From Chryseobacterium gleum (lineage in GTDB: Bacteria; Bacteroidota; Bacteroidia; Flavobacteriales; BACL11): a stretch of DNA of 64,000 nucleotides. The DNA is taken from the NCBI GenBank assembly GCA_945865535.1, contig CAMBDW010000005.1, forward strand, positions 48,439 to 112,438, written 5' to 3'. The position numbers were made by a program, and so were the translations under genes. This document shows, piece after piece, positions 9,080 to 17,241 of the stretch; positions within the stretch are counted from its first letter, which is position 1, and the number at the start of each line of letters is the position of its first letter. The notes below the pieces were generated by a model. The model made no database searches. It was not told the origin of the DNA and saw only the letters and a list, made by a program, of their open reading frames with translations.

Positions 9080-10294
9080 TTATTTTTTTCTTTCATAATC
9101 TTTTATCAAAAGAGAATACATAAAAACCCCAAAAGCATACAAAACAGCAGTTATATAAAAAATATGAGCATAAGGCAATCCTTCTGCTTTTAAGAATCTA
9201 AATATTTGCGAACTGAAAAACCAACTCCCACTCCATATAGCAGCTATAATTGCGCTTAACATTTCTTGATTTTTTGCTCCTACATAATTCATAGTAAGTT
9301 CAGAAGTCATAGGAGCAGCCATATTCATTAAGGGTGTGCGCACCCAATAACACATTATTGCTAAAGGAAGTCCCCACCAGTAATCCTTAAAAAACTCAGT
9401 TGTAGCTAATGCAACTAAAGCGATAACAGCAATCGTTTGAACATAAGTTATTCCTTTTTGGAACCCCAACTTACTTTTTAAATTAGGCACTAATAATGAT
9501 AAAATAGCCACTAAAATACTTGCAATTCCTCCTATAACAGCAAATCCTGAAGAATCTATTTGAAAATTATGAAAGAAAAATAAGTTAATAAATGGAATGG
9601 TTAATCCAGCTCCAACTGCAATAATTAAAGTTGGAACAATGGCTTTCATAAGCAAAACCCAATCATAGGATTTCCATTGCAAGCGTTCTTTAACAGACTC
9701 TACCACATCCACCTTCATTTTTAATACATAATACACTCCTATAAAGCCAAGAATTGATATTCCAAGTAATATCTTACCTTCATCAAATTCTCTCATAAAT
9801 TGACCAGCACCAAAAATGATGAATCCACTAAAAATAGTCCCAAAACTATTAGTGGCGTAGTTTAATGAAATAGCATGTGATTGATTTTCAATAATTGTAT
9901 TGCGCATTAAATAAGGTAAAGAACATACTTGGAATAACGTAAATACAACCCCCCAAAGGATAAATAATGCAGGCAAATACTGATACCAACCATAGTGCAC
10001 CAAAAGAATAAGTACAATAGCAACTATTGGGACTCCCAATCCACCTATCATAAAAAAAGGTTTGAGAGGTTTTCCTTTTATATAAATTCCCAAAGGAAAT
10101 GCCAATAACATAACCGCTAAAAAACGATAGGAAATAAAATTAGCTATTTCAGGATCAGAAAAACCCTTTTTTGCCAAATAGATGTTTAAAATTAAGAAAA
10201 AAGCGGCACCAATTAATTGAATAAAAAATTCTGCTTTTATCATTAAAAGAACATGTTCTTCTAATTGCAAGTATCGCTTAATAACTTTTTTCAA
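9080..10294 (-). CDS. Major facilitator superfamily transporter, substrate unknown
   Basis: A 404-residue integral membrane protein with about twelve hydrophobic segments and short loops. It begins with a 15-residue basic/polar cytoplasmic stretch and ends in a charged KDYERKK tail. The repeat structure fits an MFS fold, but I do not recognise a substrate-specific motif. It is the last gene of a minus-strand run serS-TPR-DUF4286-MFS, 17 bp behind the DUF4286 gene. None of these neighbours suggests a substrate. Confidence 0.65.
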   Translation of the reverse strand: MKKVIKRYLQLEEHVLLMIKAEFFIQLIGAAFFLILNIYLAKKGFSDPEIANFISYRFLAVMLLAFPLGIYIKGKPLKPFFMIGGLGVPIVAIVLILLVHYGWYQYLPALFILWGVVFTLFQVCSLPYLMRNTIIENQSHAISLNYATNSFGTIFSGFIIFGAGQFMREFDEGKILLGISILGFIGVYYVLKMKVDVVESVKERLQWKSYDWVLLMKAIVPTLIIAVGAGLTIPFINLFFFHNFQIDSSGFAVIGGIASILVAILSLLVPNLKSKLGFQKGITYVQTIAVIALVALATTEFFKDYWWGLPLAIMCYWVRTPLMNMAAPMTSELTMNYVGAKNQEMLSAIIAAIWSGSWFFSSQIFRFLKAEGLPYAHIFYITAVLYAFGVFMYSLLIKDYERKK

Positions 10295-10311
10295 ATCAAA
10301 TCATGTGTCTC

Positions 10312-10620
10312 TTAGAACTCCTCTATCACCTCCATAATAGTGCGAAAGGCAACTGCTTTATCGCCATAACGGGCTATATGTTTTTGTTGCAACTCAGGAG
10401 AGAATTTGATTTGATAGTGATGTAAATCCTTCATGCTGGAGCAGGAGTAAGCAATAGCAAAAGTATTATTACTATCCCCCTGGGCAATAACTCGATTTAT
10501 TTGAGCTTTATTAAAAACGCCACAAGCCATCACCTCAGGAATATGCTCCGTTTTCATCCAATTTAACCAATCGGCTTTAATACTTTCTTCAACACTTACA
10601 GTAACATTATAAATTATCAT
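10312..10620 (-). CDS. DUF4286 family protein
   Basis: A small soluble protein of 102 residues beginning MIIYNVTVSVEE and containing WLNWMKTEHIPEVM and KHIARYGDKAVAFRT. These fit the DUF4286 family, common in Bacteroidota, with a ferredoxin-like, dabb-type appearance. The family function is not known to me. The start ATG overlaps the TPR gene stop by one base (TAATG), so translation is probably coupled to it. The fixed position behind serS and a TPR protein is the only functional hint. Confidence 0.72.
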   Translation of the reverse strand: MIIYNVTVSVEESIKADWLNWMKTEHIPEVMACGVFNKAQINRVIAQGDSNNTFAIAYSCSSMKDLHHYQIKFSPELQQKHIARYGDKAVAFRTIMEVIEEF

Positions 10621-12422
10621 TACTCGTCTTTTAAATTATCTCCTCTTAAATCTCTGAATCGTTTTCGCGATTCTGCAACATAAATACTACTGTTGTGCTC
10701 TAATAAAATTTGCTCATATAATTTCATGGCTTTTTCAGAATCTTTTAAAATAGTATCATATATTTTTGCTCTTTTGTAAAGAGCATCATCAGCCAAAATA
10801 TCATAACTCCAATCTGCTTCTATTTTTTCATAATTAGCTAAAGCGTCTTCAACTTTTCCATTATTCAAATAAATAGCTGCCTTTCTCATATAAATTTCAT
10901 CTGATAATGAATGTCCTGGAAATGCAATTAATACTGAATCGTATTTTAGTATTGCCTCATCATATTTTTGTTGATAATGAAGCAAATCAGCATTGGCAAA
11001 AACGCGCATTGAGATTTCAGTAGTATCTAAATTAAAATTATCAGTTATTAATAATGACAACTCCATTGCATTATTAGCAATCAGCTTAGATGTAGATGCT
11101 TTCAAAGTTCCCAATTGTGCTTGTGCCCACTGAAAATCACCTTGGTAATAAGATATTTTAGCTATTCTTAACTTAGCTTCATGCCCTATAGGATGTTCTT
11201 TAAGATCTTTCTCAACTTGAGCGTAATATAACATTGACTCCCAAATATCTCCTTGTAACAATAACACATCCGCATACTCCATTTTACATTCTGCCAAGTC
11301 ATAATTATCAATCCCCGGAATTCCCATAGCATCCTGAAGCAAACTCTCAGCAGCTGTTAGATCATGCAAATAAAAAGCTTTAAAATGTGCGTAATTAGAT
11401 AAAAGAATAACAGTCTCCTTTTTTATGCCTAAATCAGTTACTATTTTTTTATACTCTTTATCTAAAATGCTCACATCCTGATTTTTAATAGTCATACTTT
11501 TAGTTAAAGCATATAACTTATTGATATTAGCCTCAACAAAAAGAGGGTTTTGTTTTCCCTTTGCAATCACATAATCATAAGCATCTACAGCTAACTCAAA
11601 ATATTCTTTATCTAAGAAGGACTCTGCTAAATCATACACTGCTTCTCCATCTGAAATTATTCGTTTATCCAAAGCTTTAGCCTGAATCAATGCCATATTA
11701 AACTGATGATTTTGCATAAAAAGCCAAATTAACATTTCTGTGAAATCTGTTCTTTGCTGTTCGACTCTCACTTTTAGTAATAATAATTTCTTTACTAACT
11801 CATAATTCTTATCACTTTTAATCCCATCATTATCCAAAAATCTTTGGATTTGAGATGTAACCATTTGCTTTTGTCCAGGATTTCTCTCCATCTCATCTAA
11901 ATACTCTTTAATCATCAAGTCTACCTCTTCAATTTTTGCGAAAAGTTGTGCTTTTTCCATCCCAAAATTATTCTGGGGATTTATTTTTTCAGATAATTTA
12001 TACAAATCAAGAGCTTTTTGATAGATTTCATGTCTAGTAAAAGTATTGGCTAAATTTATTGTTTGTGAGCGCTCTCCATCAAATTTTTTGAGAAGTAGCC
12101 CGTAAGCAATATCTGCTTTTTTAATATTCCCAGATTTTTCTTGAGCAATTATAACTCCCAATTGATAGTGTAATTCTTTAGGATATTTTTTAACCAGTTT
12201 CTTAGCTAAATCTTCTGCTTGCTTATATTTCTCCAATTTTAAAAGAGAAGTATAGTAAGGCTCGTAATAAGCTACTGAAAAATGGGAATTCATCAACTCC
12301 TCATATAGAGCAATTGCTTTTTCATATTCTCCATTAATATAATACTGATATGCTATTTGCTGATTACTTTGCTGGGAAAAAGCAAGAGTAGAAATTAGTA
12401 AAAATACTACTAGTAAACGCAT
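10620..12422 (-). CDS. Exported tetratricopeptide-repeat protein
   Basis: The 600-residue protein starts with a signal peptide (MRLLVVFLLISTLAFSQQ) and is otherwise a long array of helix-turn-helix repeats with TPR spacing. Examples are YYINGEYEKAIALYEELM at the N-terminus and ILKYDSVLIAFPGHSLSDE and LYKRAKIYDTILKDSEKAM toward the C-terminus. It is therefore predicted to be a periplasmic or outer-membrane-attached scaffold. There is no lipobox and no type IX tail. Its ATG follows directly on the serS stop codon and it overlaps the DUF4286 start. I do not recognise a specific role. Confidence 0.75.
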   Translation of the reverse strand: MRLLVVFLLISTLAFSQQSNQQIAYQYYINGEYEKAIALYEELMNSHFSVAYYEPYYTSLLKLEKYKQAEDLAKKLVKKYPKELHYQLGVIIAQEKSGNIKKADIAYGLLLKKFDGERSQTINLANTFTRHEIYQKALDLYKLSEKINPQNNFGMEKAQLFAKIEEVDLMIKEYLDEMERNPGQKQMVTSQIQRFLDNDGIKSDKNYELVKKLLLLKVRVEQQRTDFTEMLIWLFMQNHQFNMALIQAKALDKRIISDGEAVYDLAESFLDKEYFELAVDAYDYVIAKGKQNPLFVEANINKLYALTKSMTIKNQDVSILDKEYKKIVTDLGIKKETVILLSNYAHFKAFYLHDLTAAESLLQDAMGIPGIDNYDLAECKMEYADVLLLQGDIWESMLYYAQVEKDLKEHPIGHEAKLRIAKISYYQGDFQWAQAQLGTLKASTSKLIANNAMELSLLITDNFNLDTTEISMRVFANADLLHYQQKYDEAILKYDSVLIAFPGHSLSDEIYMRKAAIYLNNGKVEDALANYEKIEADWSYDILADDALYKRAKIYDTILKDSEKAMKLYEQILLEHNSSIYVAESRKRFRDLRGDNLKDE

Positions 12423-13688
12423 TTATTTTATAATATCAAATCCTGTATAAGGCTGTAATGCCTTTGGTATTTTTACTCCATCAGGAGTTTGATTGTTCTC
12501 AATAAGAGCAGCATAAATTCTTGGCAAAGCTAAAGCACTTCCATTTAAAGTATGACAAAGCTGAGTCTTGCCATTTTCATCTTTATATCTTAACTTTAAT
12601 CGATTCGCTTGATAACTTTCAAAATTAGAAACGGAACTTACCTCTAGCCATTTTTCTTGACCCGCTGAATATACTTCAAAATCAAAAGTAAGTGAAGAAG
12701 TAAAACTTAAATCGCCACCACACAATTGCAATATTCTGTAAGGCAATTCCAATTCATCTAAAATACTGGCAACATGATTAACCATAGCATCCAAAGTCTC
12801 GTACGATTTTTCAGGATGCTGAATCTGAACAATTTCTACTTTATCAAATTGATGCAATCGATTTAAACCCCTTACATCTTTACCGTATGAACCTGCTTCA
12901 CGCCTAAAACAAGGAGTATAGGCCGTACATTTAATTGGGAAATCTTTTACAATTACATCTCTAAAAAAGTTAGTTACCGGAACCTCAGCTGTTGGTATTA
13001 AATATAAATCATCCTCAGTTACATGATACATTTGCCCTTCTTTGTCTGGCAACTGCCCTGTACCAAATCCTGAAGCTGCATTTACTAAATGAGGAGGCAA
13101 ATATTCCGTATAACCTGCAGCAATATTTTTATCTAAAAAATAAGCAATTAATGCTCTTTGTAATCTTGCTCCTTTATTAGTATAAACAGGAAAGCCTGCC
13201 CCAGAAATTTTATTTCCTAATTCAAAATCAATTAAACTATACTTAGAAGTTAATTCCCAATGGGGCTTAGCTCCAGACATTAAAGTAGGAATTTTTCCTG
13301 ATTCTTTAATTGTTATATTATCAGTATCGGACTTACCTGCATGAACTGAAGAATGTGGAATATTTGGAATTTGGACTAAAATATTTTGAATCTCGTTTTC
13401 TAATTCTGCTTGTTTGTGTTGCAGTGCTTTTGATTCTTCTTTAATACGTGATGATTCTTCTTTCAGAGCATTTGCTTCTTGCGACTTACCCCTTTTGTAC
13501 AGTTCTCCAATTTGGATTGCCAATTGATTTCCTTTAGCTAAAAATTCGTCTGCCTTTTGCTGAGTTGATTTTCTTTCATCATCTAAAGAAATTACAGCAT
13601 TGAATAGCTCAGTGGCATCCATATTTTTTACTTTTAATAAAGTAATATAGGCTTCTTTATTATCTCTTATCTTATTTATATGTAACAT
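12423..13688 (-). CDS. serS: Seryl-tRNA synthetase
   Basis: SerRS charges tRNA-Ser. Residues 1 to about 110 form the long antiparallel coiled-coil arm that grips the extra arm of tRNA-Ser and are rich in Lys, Glu and Gln. The class II catalytic core follows, with motif 2 as FRREAGSYGKDVRGLNRLHQ and motif 3 in SALALPRIYAALIEN. The C-terminus PKALQPYTGFDII is typical of bacterial SerRS. At 421 residues it is full length. A TATATTTG box lies 27 nt upstream, and three further genes follow in the same direction without gaps. Confidence 0.96.
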   Translation of the reverse strand: MLHINKIRDNKEAYITLLKVKNMDATELFNAVISLDDERKSTQQKADEFLAKGNQLAIQIGELYKRGKSQEANALKEESSRIKEESKALQHKQAELENEIQNILVQIPNIPHSSVHAGKSDTDNITIKESGKIPTLMSGAKPHWELTSKYSLIDFELGNKISGAGFPVYTNKGARLQRALIAYFLDKNIAAGYTEYLPPHLVNAASGFGTGQLPDKEGQMYHVTEDDLYLIPTAEVPVTNFFRDVIVKDFPIKCTAYTPCFRREAGSYGKDVRGLNRLHQFDKVEIVQIQHPEKSYETLDAMVNHVASILDELELPYRILQLCGGDLSFTSSLTFDFEVYSAGQEKWLEVSSVSNFESYQANRLKLRYKDENGKTQLCHTLNGSALALPRIYAALIENNQTPDGVKIPKALQPYTGFDIIK

Positions 13689-13714
13689 CTTCTTATTTTA
13701 CTTGGAATGAGGAA

Positions 13715-13722
13715 CAAATATA
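13715..13722 (-). promoter_or_regulatory. -7 promoter element of serS
   Basis: The minus strand reads TATATTTG, 26 nt before the serS ATG. It sits just beyond the terminator that closes the ribosomal-protein unit rplU-rpmA. Confidence 0.55.
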
Positions 13723-13725
13723 AAT

Positions 13726-13756
13726 AAAAAAACTCCTGATTGCTCAAGAGTTTTTT
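13726..13756 (-). terminator. Rho-independent terminator after rpmA
   Basis: The minus strand gives an A-rich stem AAAAAACTC paired with GAGTTTTTT around a loop of about 12 nt, ending in a run of U. It lies 24 bp beyond the rpmA stop codon and just before the serS promoter. Confidence 0.7.
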
Positions 13757-13780
13757 ATAAAATATAAATTACCGCAATCC

Positions 13781-14032
13781 TTAGTTTTCTACTGATACAT
13801 AGGATCTGTTATTTCTCTTTTTAGTAAATTTTACGGTACCAGCAGCTAGCGCAAATAAGGTATGATCTTTTCCAATCCCAACATTTTCGCCTGGATTATG
13901 TACAGTCCCTCTTTGTCTTACAATAATATTACCTGCAATAATTTCTTGTCCTCCAAAGATTTTAACACCTAATCGTTTGCTTTTCGAGTCTCTACCATTT
14001 TTCGAACTACCCGCTCCTTTTTTATGTGCCAT
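13781..14032 (-). CDS. rpmA: 50S ribosomal protein L27
   Basis: L27 is a small basic protein whose N-terminal tail reaches the peptidyl transferase centre. The sequence [16 protein letters not shown] directly after the start shows the mature-type N-terminus with no cleavable extension of the kind seen in Firmicutes. It continues with the family stretch [10 protein letters not shown] and RQRGT. At 83 residues it is normal length. It lies 26 bp downstream of rplU, the usual L21-L27 pairing, and is followed by a hairpin terminator. Confidence 0.97.
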   Translation of the reverse strand: MAHKKGAGSSKNGRDSKSKRLGVKIFGGQEIIAGNIIVRQRGTVHNPGENVGIGKDHTLFALAAGTVKFTKKRNNRSYVSVEN

Positions 14033-14058
14033 TTTATTAAGTTTTTAAAAGTTCTTAA

Positions 14059-14517
14059 TTATTTATTCTCTTTTTTAACAGCTGGCTTTTTAGCAGCAGT
14101 TTTAGTTACTAGTGCTTTTTCAGCATCTGGCTTTTTAGCTACTGGTGCTTTTTCAACAACTGGTTTAGCTTCCTTTTTTGGTCCAACTTCTTTTGTTACA
14201 GAAGCATTTTCATCAATTTTCAGAATTTCTATTTTAGTTAAATACTGTCTGTGACCATTTTTAACTTTATATCCTTTTCTTCTTTTCTTTTTAAAGACAA
14301 TTACTTTATCGCCTTTGAGGTGCTCAAGTACTTTTGCAGTTACCTTAGCTCCTTTTATAACTGGGGCGCCAACATTTATTTTACCAGCATTATCCATCAA
14401 AAGAACTTTATCAAAATCAACTTTTGATCCTTCTTTTGCTTCTAATCTGTGTACAAATATCTGTTGATCTTGTTCAATTTTGAATTGTTGCCCTGATATC
14501 TCAACTATTGCGTACAT
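14059..14517 (-). CDS. rplU: 50S ribosomal protein L21 with long Lys/Ala-rich tail
   Basis: Residues 1 to about 100 are a normal L21, with MYAIVEISGQQFKIEQDQ, the FKKKRRKGYK segment and the closing GHRQYLTKIEI. The protein continues for about 50 further residues of low-complexity sequence rich in Lys, Ala, Pro and Glu (VVEKAPVAKKPDAEKALVTK and similar), giving 152 residues instead of the usual 103 or so. Tails of this kind occur in other Bacteroidota L21 proteins. A TACTTTTG box lies 27 nt upstream, and rpmA follows in the same transcript. Confidence 0.95.
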   Translation of the reverse strand: MYAIVEISGQQFKIEQDQQIFVHRLEAKEGSKVDFDKVLLMDNAGKINVGAPVIKGAKVTAKVLEHLKGDKVIVFKKKRRKGYKVKNGHRQYLTKIEILKIDENASVTKEVGPKKEAKPVVEKAPVAKKPDAEKALVTKTAAKKPAVKKENK

Positions 14518-14543
14518 TATTATTTATTTTAAAAAATGGATTG

Positions 14544-14551
14544 CAAAAGTA
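14544..14551 (-). promoter_or_regulatory. -7 promoter element of rplU-rpmA
   Basis: The minus strand reads TACTTTTG, 26 nt before the rplU ATG. A TTG lies about 15 bp further upstream, close to the position expected for the -33 element. Confidence 0.6.
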
Positions 14552-14644
14552 AACAATCTAATAAAACAAACAAGAATTTAATTGCTTTTTTTGAATGACT
14601 ACATTTCTATAAAACATTCTATGCTATTATCTCGTTAAAAAGAC

Positions 14645-14652
14645 TAAATTTG
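14645..14652 (+). promoter_or_regulatory. -7 promoter element of the M43 protease gene
   Basis: TAAATTTG matches TAnnTTTG. Its last three bases form an in-frame TTG that could be mistaken for a start codon. The ATG at 14674 lies 21 nt downstream. Confidence 0.6.
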
Positions 14653-14673
14653 CCTTTGAAAACTAATTTTGTT

Positions 14674-15792
14674 ATGATAAAAAAAATAGCTACTTTAATA
14701 CTAATAGCTTCCACTTCTATTAATGCTCAAGAAAGATGCGGAACTGAAGCAATTACCAAGCGTAGGATGGAAATTTATCCTGAGTACCGAATTGCAAGAG
14801 AAAAAGTAAATGTTCAAACTGAACAAAGGATTGGAAATCACCCTAATTATAGTGAAAAAACAATTATCACTATTCCAGTTGTAGTACATGTGGTTTGGAA
14901 TACAAGTGCTCAAAACATCTCTGATGCCCAAATACAATCCCAAATAGATGTACTAAATAAAGATTATAGAAGAACAAATATTGATGTAATAAACACCCCT
15001 AGTGTTTGGCAAGCCATAGCTGCAGATTGTGAAATTGAATTTTGTCTTGCTACAACTGATCCAAACGGACAGCCAACAACAGGAATTACCCGAACCCAAA
15101 CTACTCATGGCCCTTTTGGAATGGAAAGCGATATACATACTTCTTCTTTGGGTGGTAAAGATGACTGGCCAAATGATGATTATTTAAATATTTGGGTGTG
15201 TAATATTAGTAGCGGGCTTTTAGGTTATGCAACTCCACCGAGCAATTGGATTGGAGATGGTGATGGGCTTGTAATTGGATACAAATATTTTGGAACAACT
15301 GGGACGCTTTCACCTCCATTTAATAAAGGAAGAACTGCCACGCATGAATTAGGCCACTGGCTCAATTTAGATCATCTTTGGGGAGCTTGGGGGAGTTGTG
15401 GTAACGATCAAGTTAGTGATACTCCTAAACAAGAAACAGAAAATTATTCATGTCCTGGATTTCCTTTAAATATAAATGCTTGCAGCACAACAAATGCGAA
15501 TGGCGATATGTTTATGAATTACATGGATTACACCAATGATGCTTGTATGAATCTATTCACTGCCGGGCAGAAAACAAGAATGCTTGCTGCAATAAATCAG
15601 TACAGACCAAATATGCTAAGCCATAATTTATGTAGCGGAACAACAAGTATCTTAGAAACAAAGTCTACAAAAAAAGAACTTGTAAAAATTATTGATATTT
15701 TAGGAAGAGAAACAAACAGACAACATTCAAACACTCCTTTGTTCTATATTTATGATGATGGAAGTGTCGAGAAAAAGATAATTATTGAATAA
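14674..15792 (+). CDS. Secreted M43-family (pappalysin/cytophagalysin-like) zinc metalloprotease with type IX sorting tail
   Basis: The 372-residue protein begins with a Sec signal peptide ending near SINAQ. The zinc-binding motif HELGHWLNLDH is at 224-234. It is the extended HExxHxxxxxH site of M43 proteases, with Asn where many have Gly. The Met-turn MNYMDY follows at 281-286. The cysteines are spaced as in cytophagalysins. The last 40 residues (KIIDILGRE, LFYIYDDGS, ending in KKIIIE) form a type A sorting domain of the type IX secretion system, so the enzyme should be exported across the outer membrane. The frame is open 8 codons upstream, but those overlap the promoter box. It stands alone and converges on the EamA gene across a shared terminator. 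Confidence 0.85.
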   Translation: MIKKIATLILIASTSINAQERCGTEAITKRRMEIYPEYRIAREKVNVQTEQRIGNHPNYSEKTIITIPVVVHVVWNTSAQNISDAQIQSQIDVLNKDYRRTNIDVINTPSVWQAIAADCEIEFCLATTDPNGQPTTGITRTQTTHGPFGMESDIHTSSLGGKDDWPNDDYLNIWVCNISSGLLGYATPPSNWIGDGDGLVIGYKYFGTTGTLSPPFNKGRTATHELGHWLNLDHLWGAWGSCGNDQVSDTPKQETENYSCPGFPLNINACSTTNANGDMFMNYMDYTNDACMNLFTAGQKTRMLAAINQYRPNMLSHNLCSGTTSILETKSTKKELVKIIDILGRETNRQHSNTPLFYIYDDGSVEKKIIIE

Positions 15793-15809
15793 CTAATCTG
15801 CTAAATAAT

Positions 15810-15841
15810 AAAAAGTTCAACTATGTAGTTGGGCTTTTTTT
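15810..15841. terminator. Bidirectional terminator between the protease gene and the EamA gene
   Basis: The hairpin AAAAAGTTCAACTA / TAGTTGGGCTTTTT has a 2-4 nt loop and A/T runs on both sides. It can end transcription from the protease gene on the plus strand and from the EamA gene on the minus strand, whose stop codon it contains. Confidence 0.65.
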
Positions 15842-16699
15842 GTTTACCAAATACACTCCACTTAATATTATTACAGAACCAAGTACATGATAACTTGTAA
15901 TAATCTCTCCATCTAAAACACCCCAAAAAATGGCTACAATTGGAATTAAATAGGTTATTGAGGAAGTAAAAATTGCAGAAGAACGGTTAAGTAATCTATT
16001 AAAAATTATTGCAGCCATGGAAGTTCCTAATACAGAAAGCAAAGCAATATAACCAAGTGCTTTATAACCATCTGGATGAGTATGTAACTGATATAAGAAA
16101 CTAGTGTTAAAGAGATAAACTGCAGCTATTGGGCCAATAATCAAAAAGGCCAGGGCAGCTATTGAAGCAGGATTCAAATCCTGAAGGTATTTTTTAATCA
16201 CATTAATACTTGTTGCATAAAAAATAGTTGCCAAAACAACCAAAAAAATATAGCCATTAAAAGCAAACCCATCTTTAAGAGTACTAAAAGCAAGAAATAC
16301 AATCCCTAATAAACCCAAGAAAATACCTAAGATATTTGCTTTTGATGGTTTTGCACTAAAAAAATAAACGCCAAGAATAAGTGTAAATAAAGGCACTATG
16401 CCATTCAATGTTCCAACTAAAGAGCTATCTAGCTCTGTTTGAGCCTTTGTAAATAAAAATGCAGGAATTCCATTGCCTAAAAATGCCGAAATGACTATAG
16501 GGAAATAATGTTTTGGCTTAACAAGCTTAAAAGCTTGTGGCAAAAATGGTGTTAAAGAAACAAAAGCAATAACAATCCTTAAAGCGGCAACCTCCATGAA
16601 ATTAAAAACCTCAAGACCTCTTTTCATTAAAATAAAAGAACTACCCCAAATCAAAGCTAAAAATGCTAATGATGCGTAATTCCTTACTGACTTTTCCAT
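15821..16699 (-). CDS. EamA/DMT-family transporter
   Basis: A 292-residue membrane protein with ten hydrophobic segments in two EamA repeats. The motifs LALIWGSSFILMKRGLEVF at the start of repeat 1 and FLIIGPIAAVYLF around the middle are typical of drug/metabolite exporters of the DMT superfamily. Substrates of such transporters are diverse and cannot be read here. The gene start overlaps the gldD stop by 16 bp, so it is translated from the ssb-gldE-gldD transcript. Confidence 0.82.
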   Translation of the reverse strand: MEKSVRNYASLAFLALIWGSSFILMKRGLEVFNFMEVAALRIVIAFVSLTPFLPQAFKLVKPKHYFPIVISAFLGNGIPAFLFTKAQTELDSSLVGTLNGIVPLFTLILGVYFFSAKPSKANILGIFLGLLGIVFLAFSTLKDGFAFNGYIFLVVLATIFYATSINVIKKYLQDLNPASIAALAFLIIGPIAAVYLFNTSFLYQLHTHPDGYKALGYIALLSVLGTSMAAIIFNRLLNRSSAIFTSSITYLIPIVAIFWGVLDGEIITSYHVLGSVIILSGVYLVNKKSPTT

Positions 16700-17241
16700 C
16701 TAAATGTCTTAATAATATGTTTTACATCTTCTTTCAGAAAGTTATTTATAGGCAAAATGGAATCAGTAACTTCAGTATTAAAATACAAAGCTCCTCTAAA
16801 AAAATGATTTACACTATCGGTTAAATAAAATTGAGTTGCGGTTGCTGTAACTCCATCATAATCATAGAGCAAGCCGTAAACTTTATCCTCATCATTAATA
16901 TAAACTGATTCCGAAATAGCATCCGCCTGCATATCATGTTTATAGGCAAGGCTTCTGGACTGTTCAATGTGTTCTGCTAAGTTGCTTTCAATAGGCAGAT
17001 AGGTAATATGAAGCACTCCATTTTGACCTGGAAACTCAAGATTATAAAAACAATCTTGATCTGTCTTTTTCAAATTGCTATAAATTGGTTTTTCAAAAGA
17101 AAAATTACAATCAACATCAATTTTTTCATATTCTTTATTTGGCAAATCAATTTTAAAAAATGCTCTTGGTTTTGGAGTATAATTATCCGAACATGCCCCA
17201 AAAAATAAAGCAAACAAAAACAGAATGCTAATTCTCATCAA
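16684..17241 (-). CDS. gldD: Gliding motility lipoprotein GldD
   Basis: GldD is a lipoprotein required for gliding and type IX secretion in Bacteroidota. The signal peptide ends in the lipobox FFGAC with the acylated Cys at position 17. The mature protein opens with YTPKPRAFFKIDLPNKEY, a hallmark of GldD, and later has FPGQNGVLHITYLP. At 185 residues it is the usual length. It overlaps the 3' end of gldE by 14 bp, the conserved gldE-gldD arrangement. Presence of the pair agrees with the type IX tail on the nearby M43 protease, although GldK-N and SprA are not in this window. Confidence 0.92.
   Translation of the reverse strand: MMRISILFLFALFFGACSDNYTPKPRAFFKIDLPNKEYEKIDVDCNFSFEKPIYSNLKKTDQDCFYNLEFPGQNGVLHITYLPIESNLAEHIEQSRSLAYKHDMQADAISESVYINDEDKVYGLLYDYDGVTATATQFYLTDSVNHFFRGALYFNTEVTDSILPINNFLKEDVKHIIKTFRWKSQ

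Noticed and set aside
9053..9080. Weak hairpin AGAAA/TTTCT as terminator between the hydrolase and MFS genes
   Set aside because: The stem has only A-T/G-C pairs of 5 bp and the T run is separated from it. It is too weak to list.
14650..14673. TTG at 14650 as the start of the M43 protease
   Set aside because: It overlaps the promoter box TAAATTTG, and the ATG at 14674 gives a normal signal peptide.
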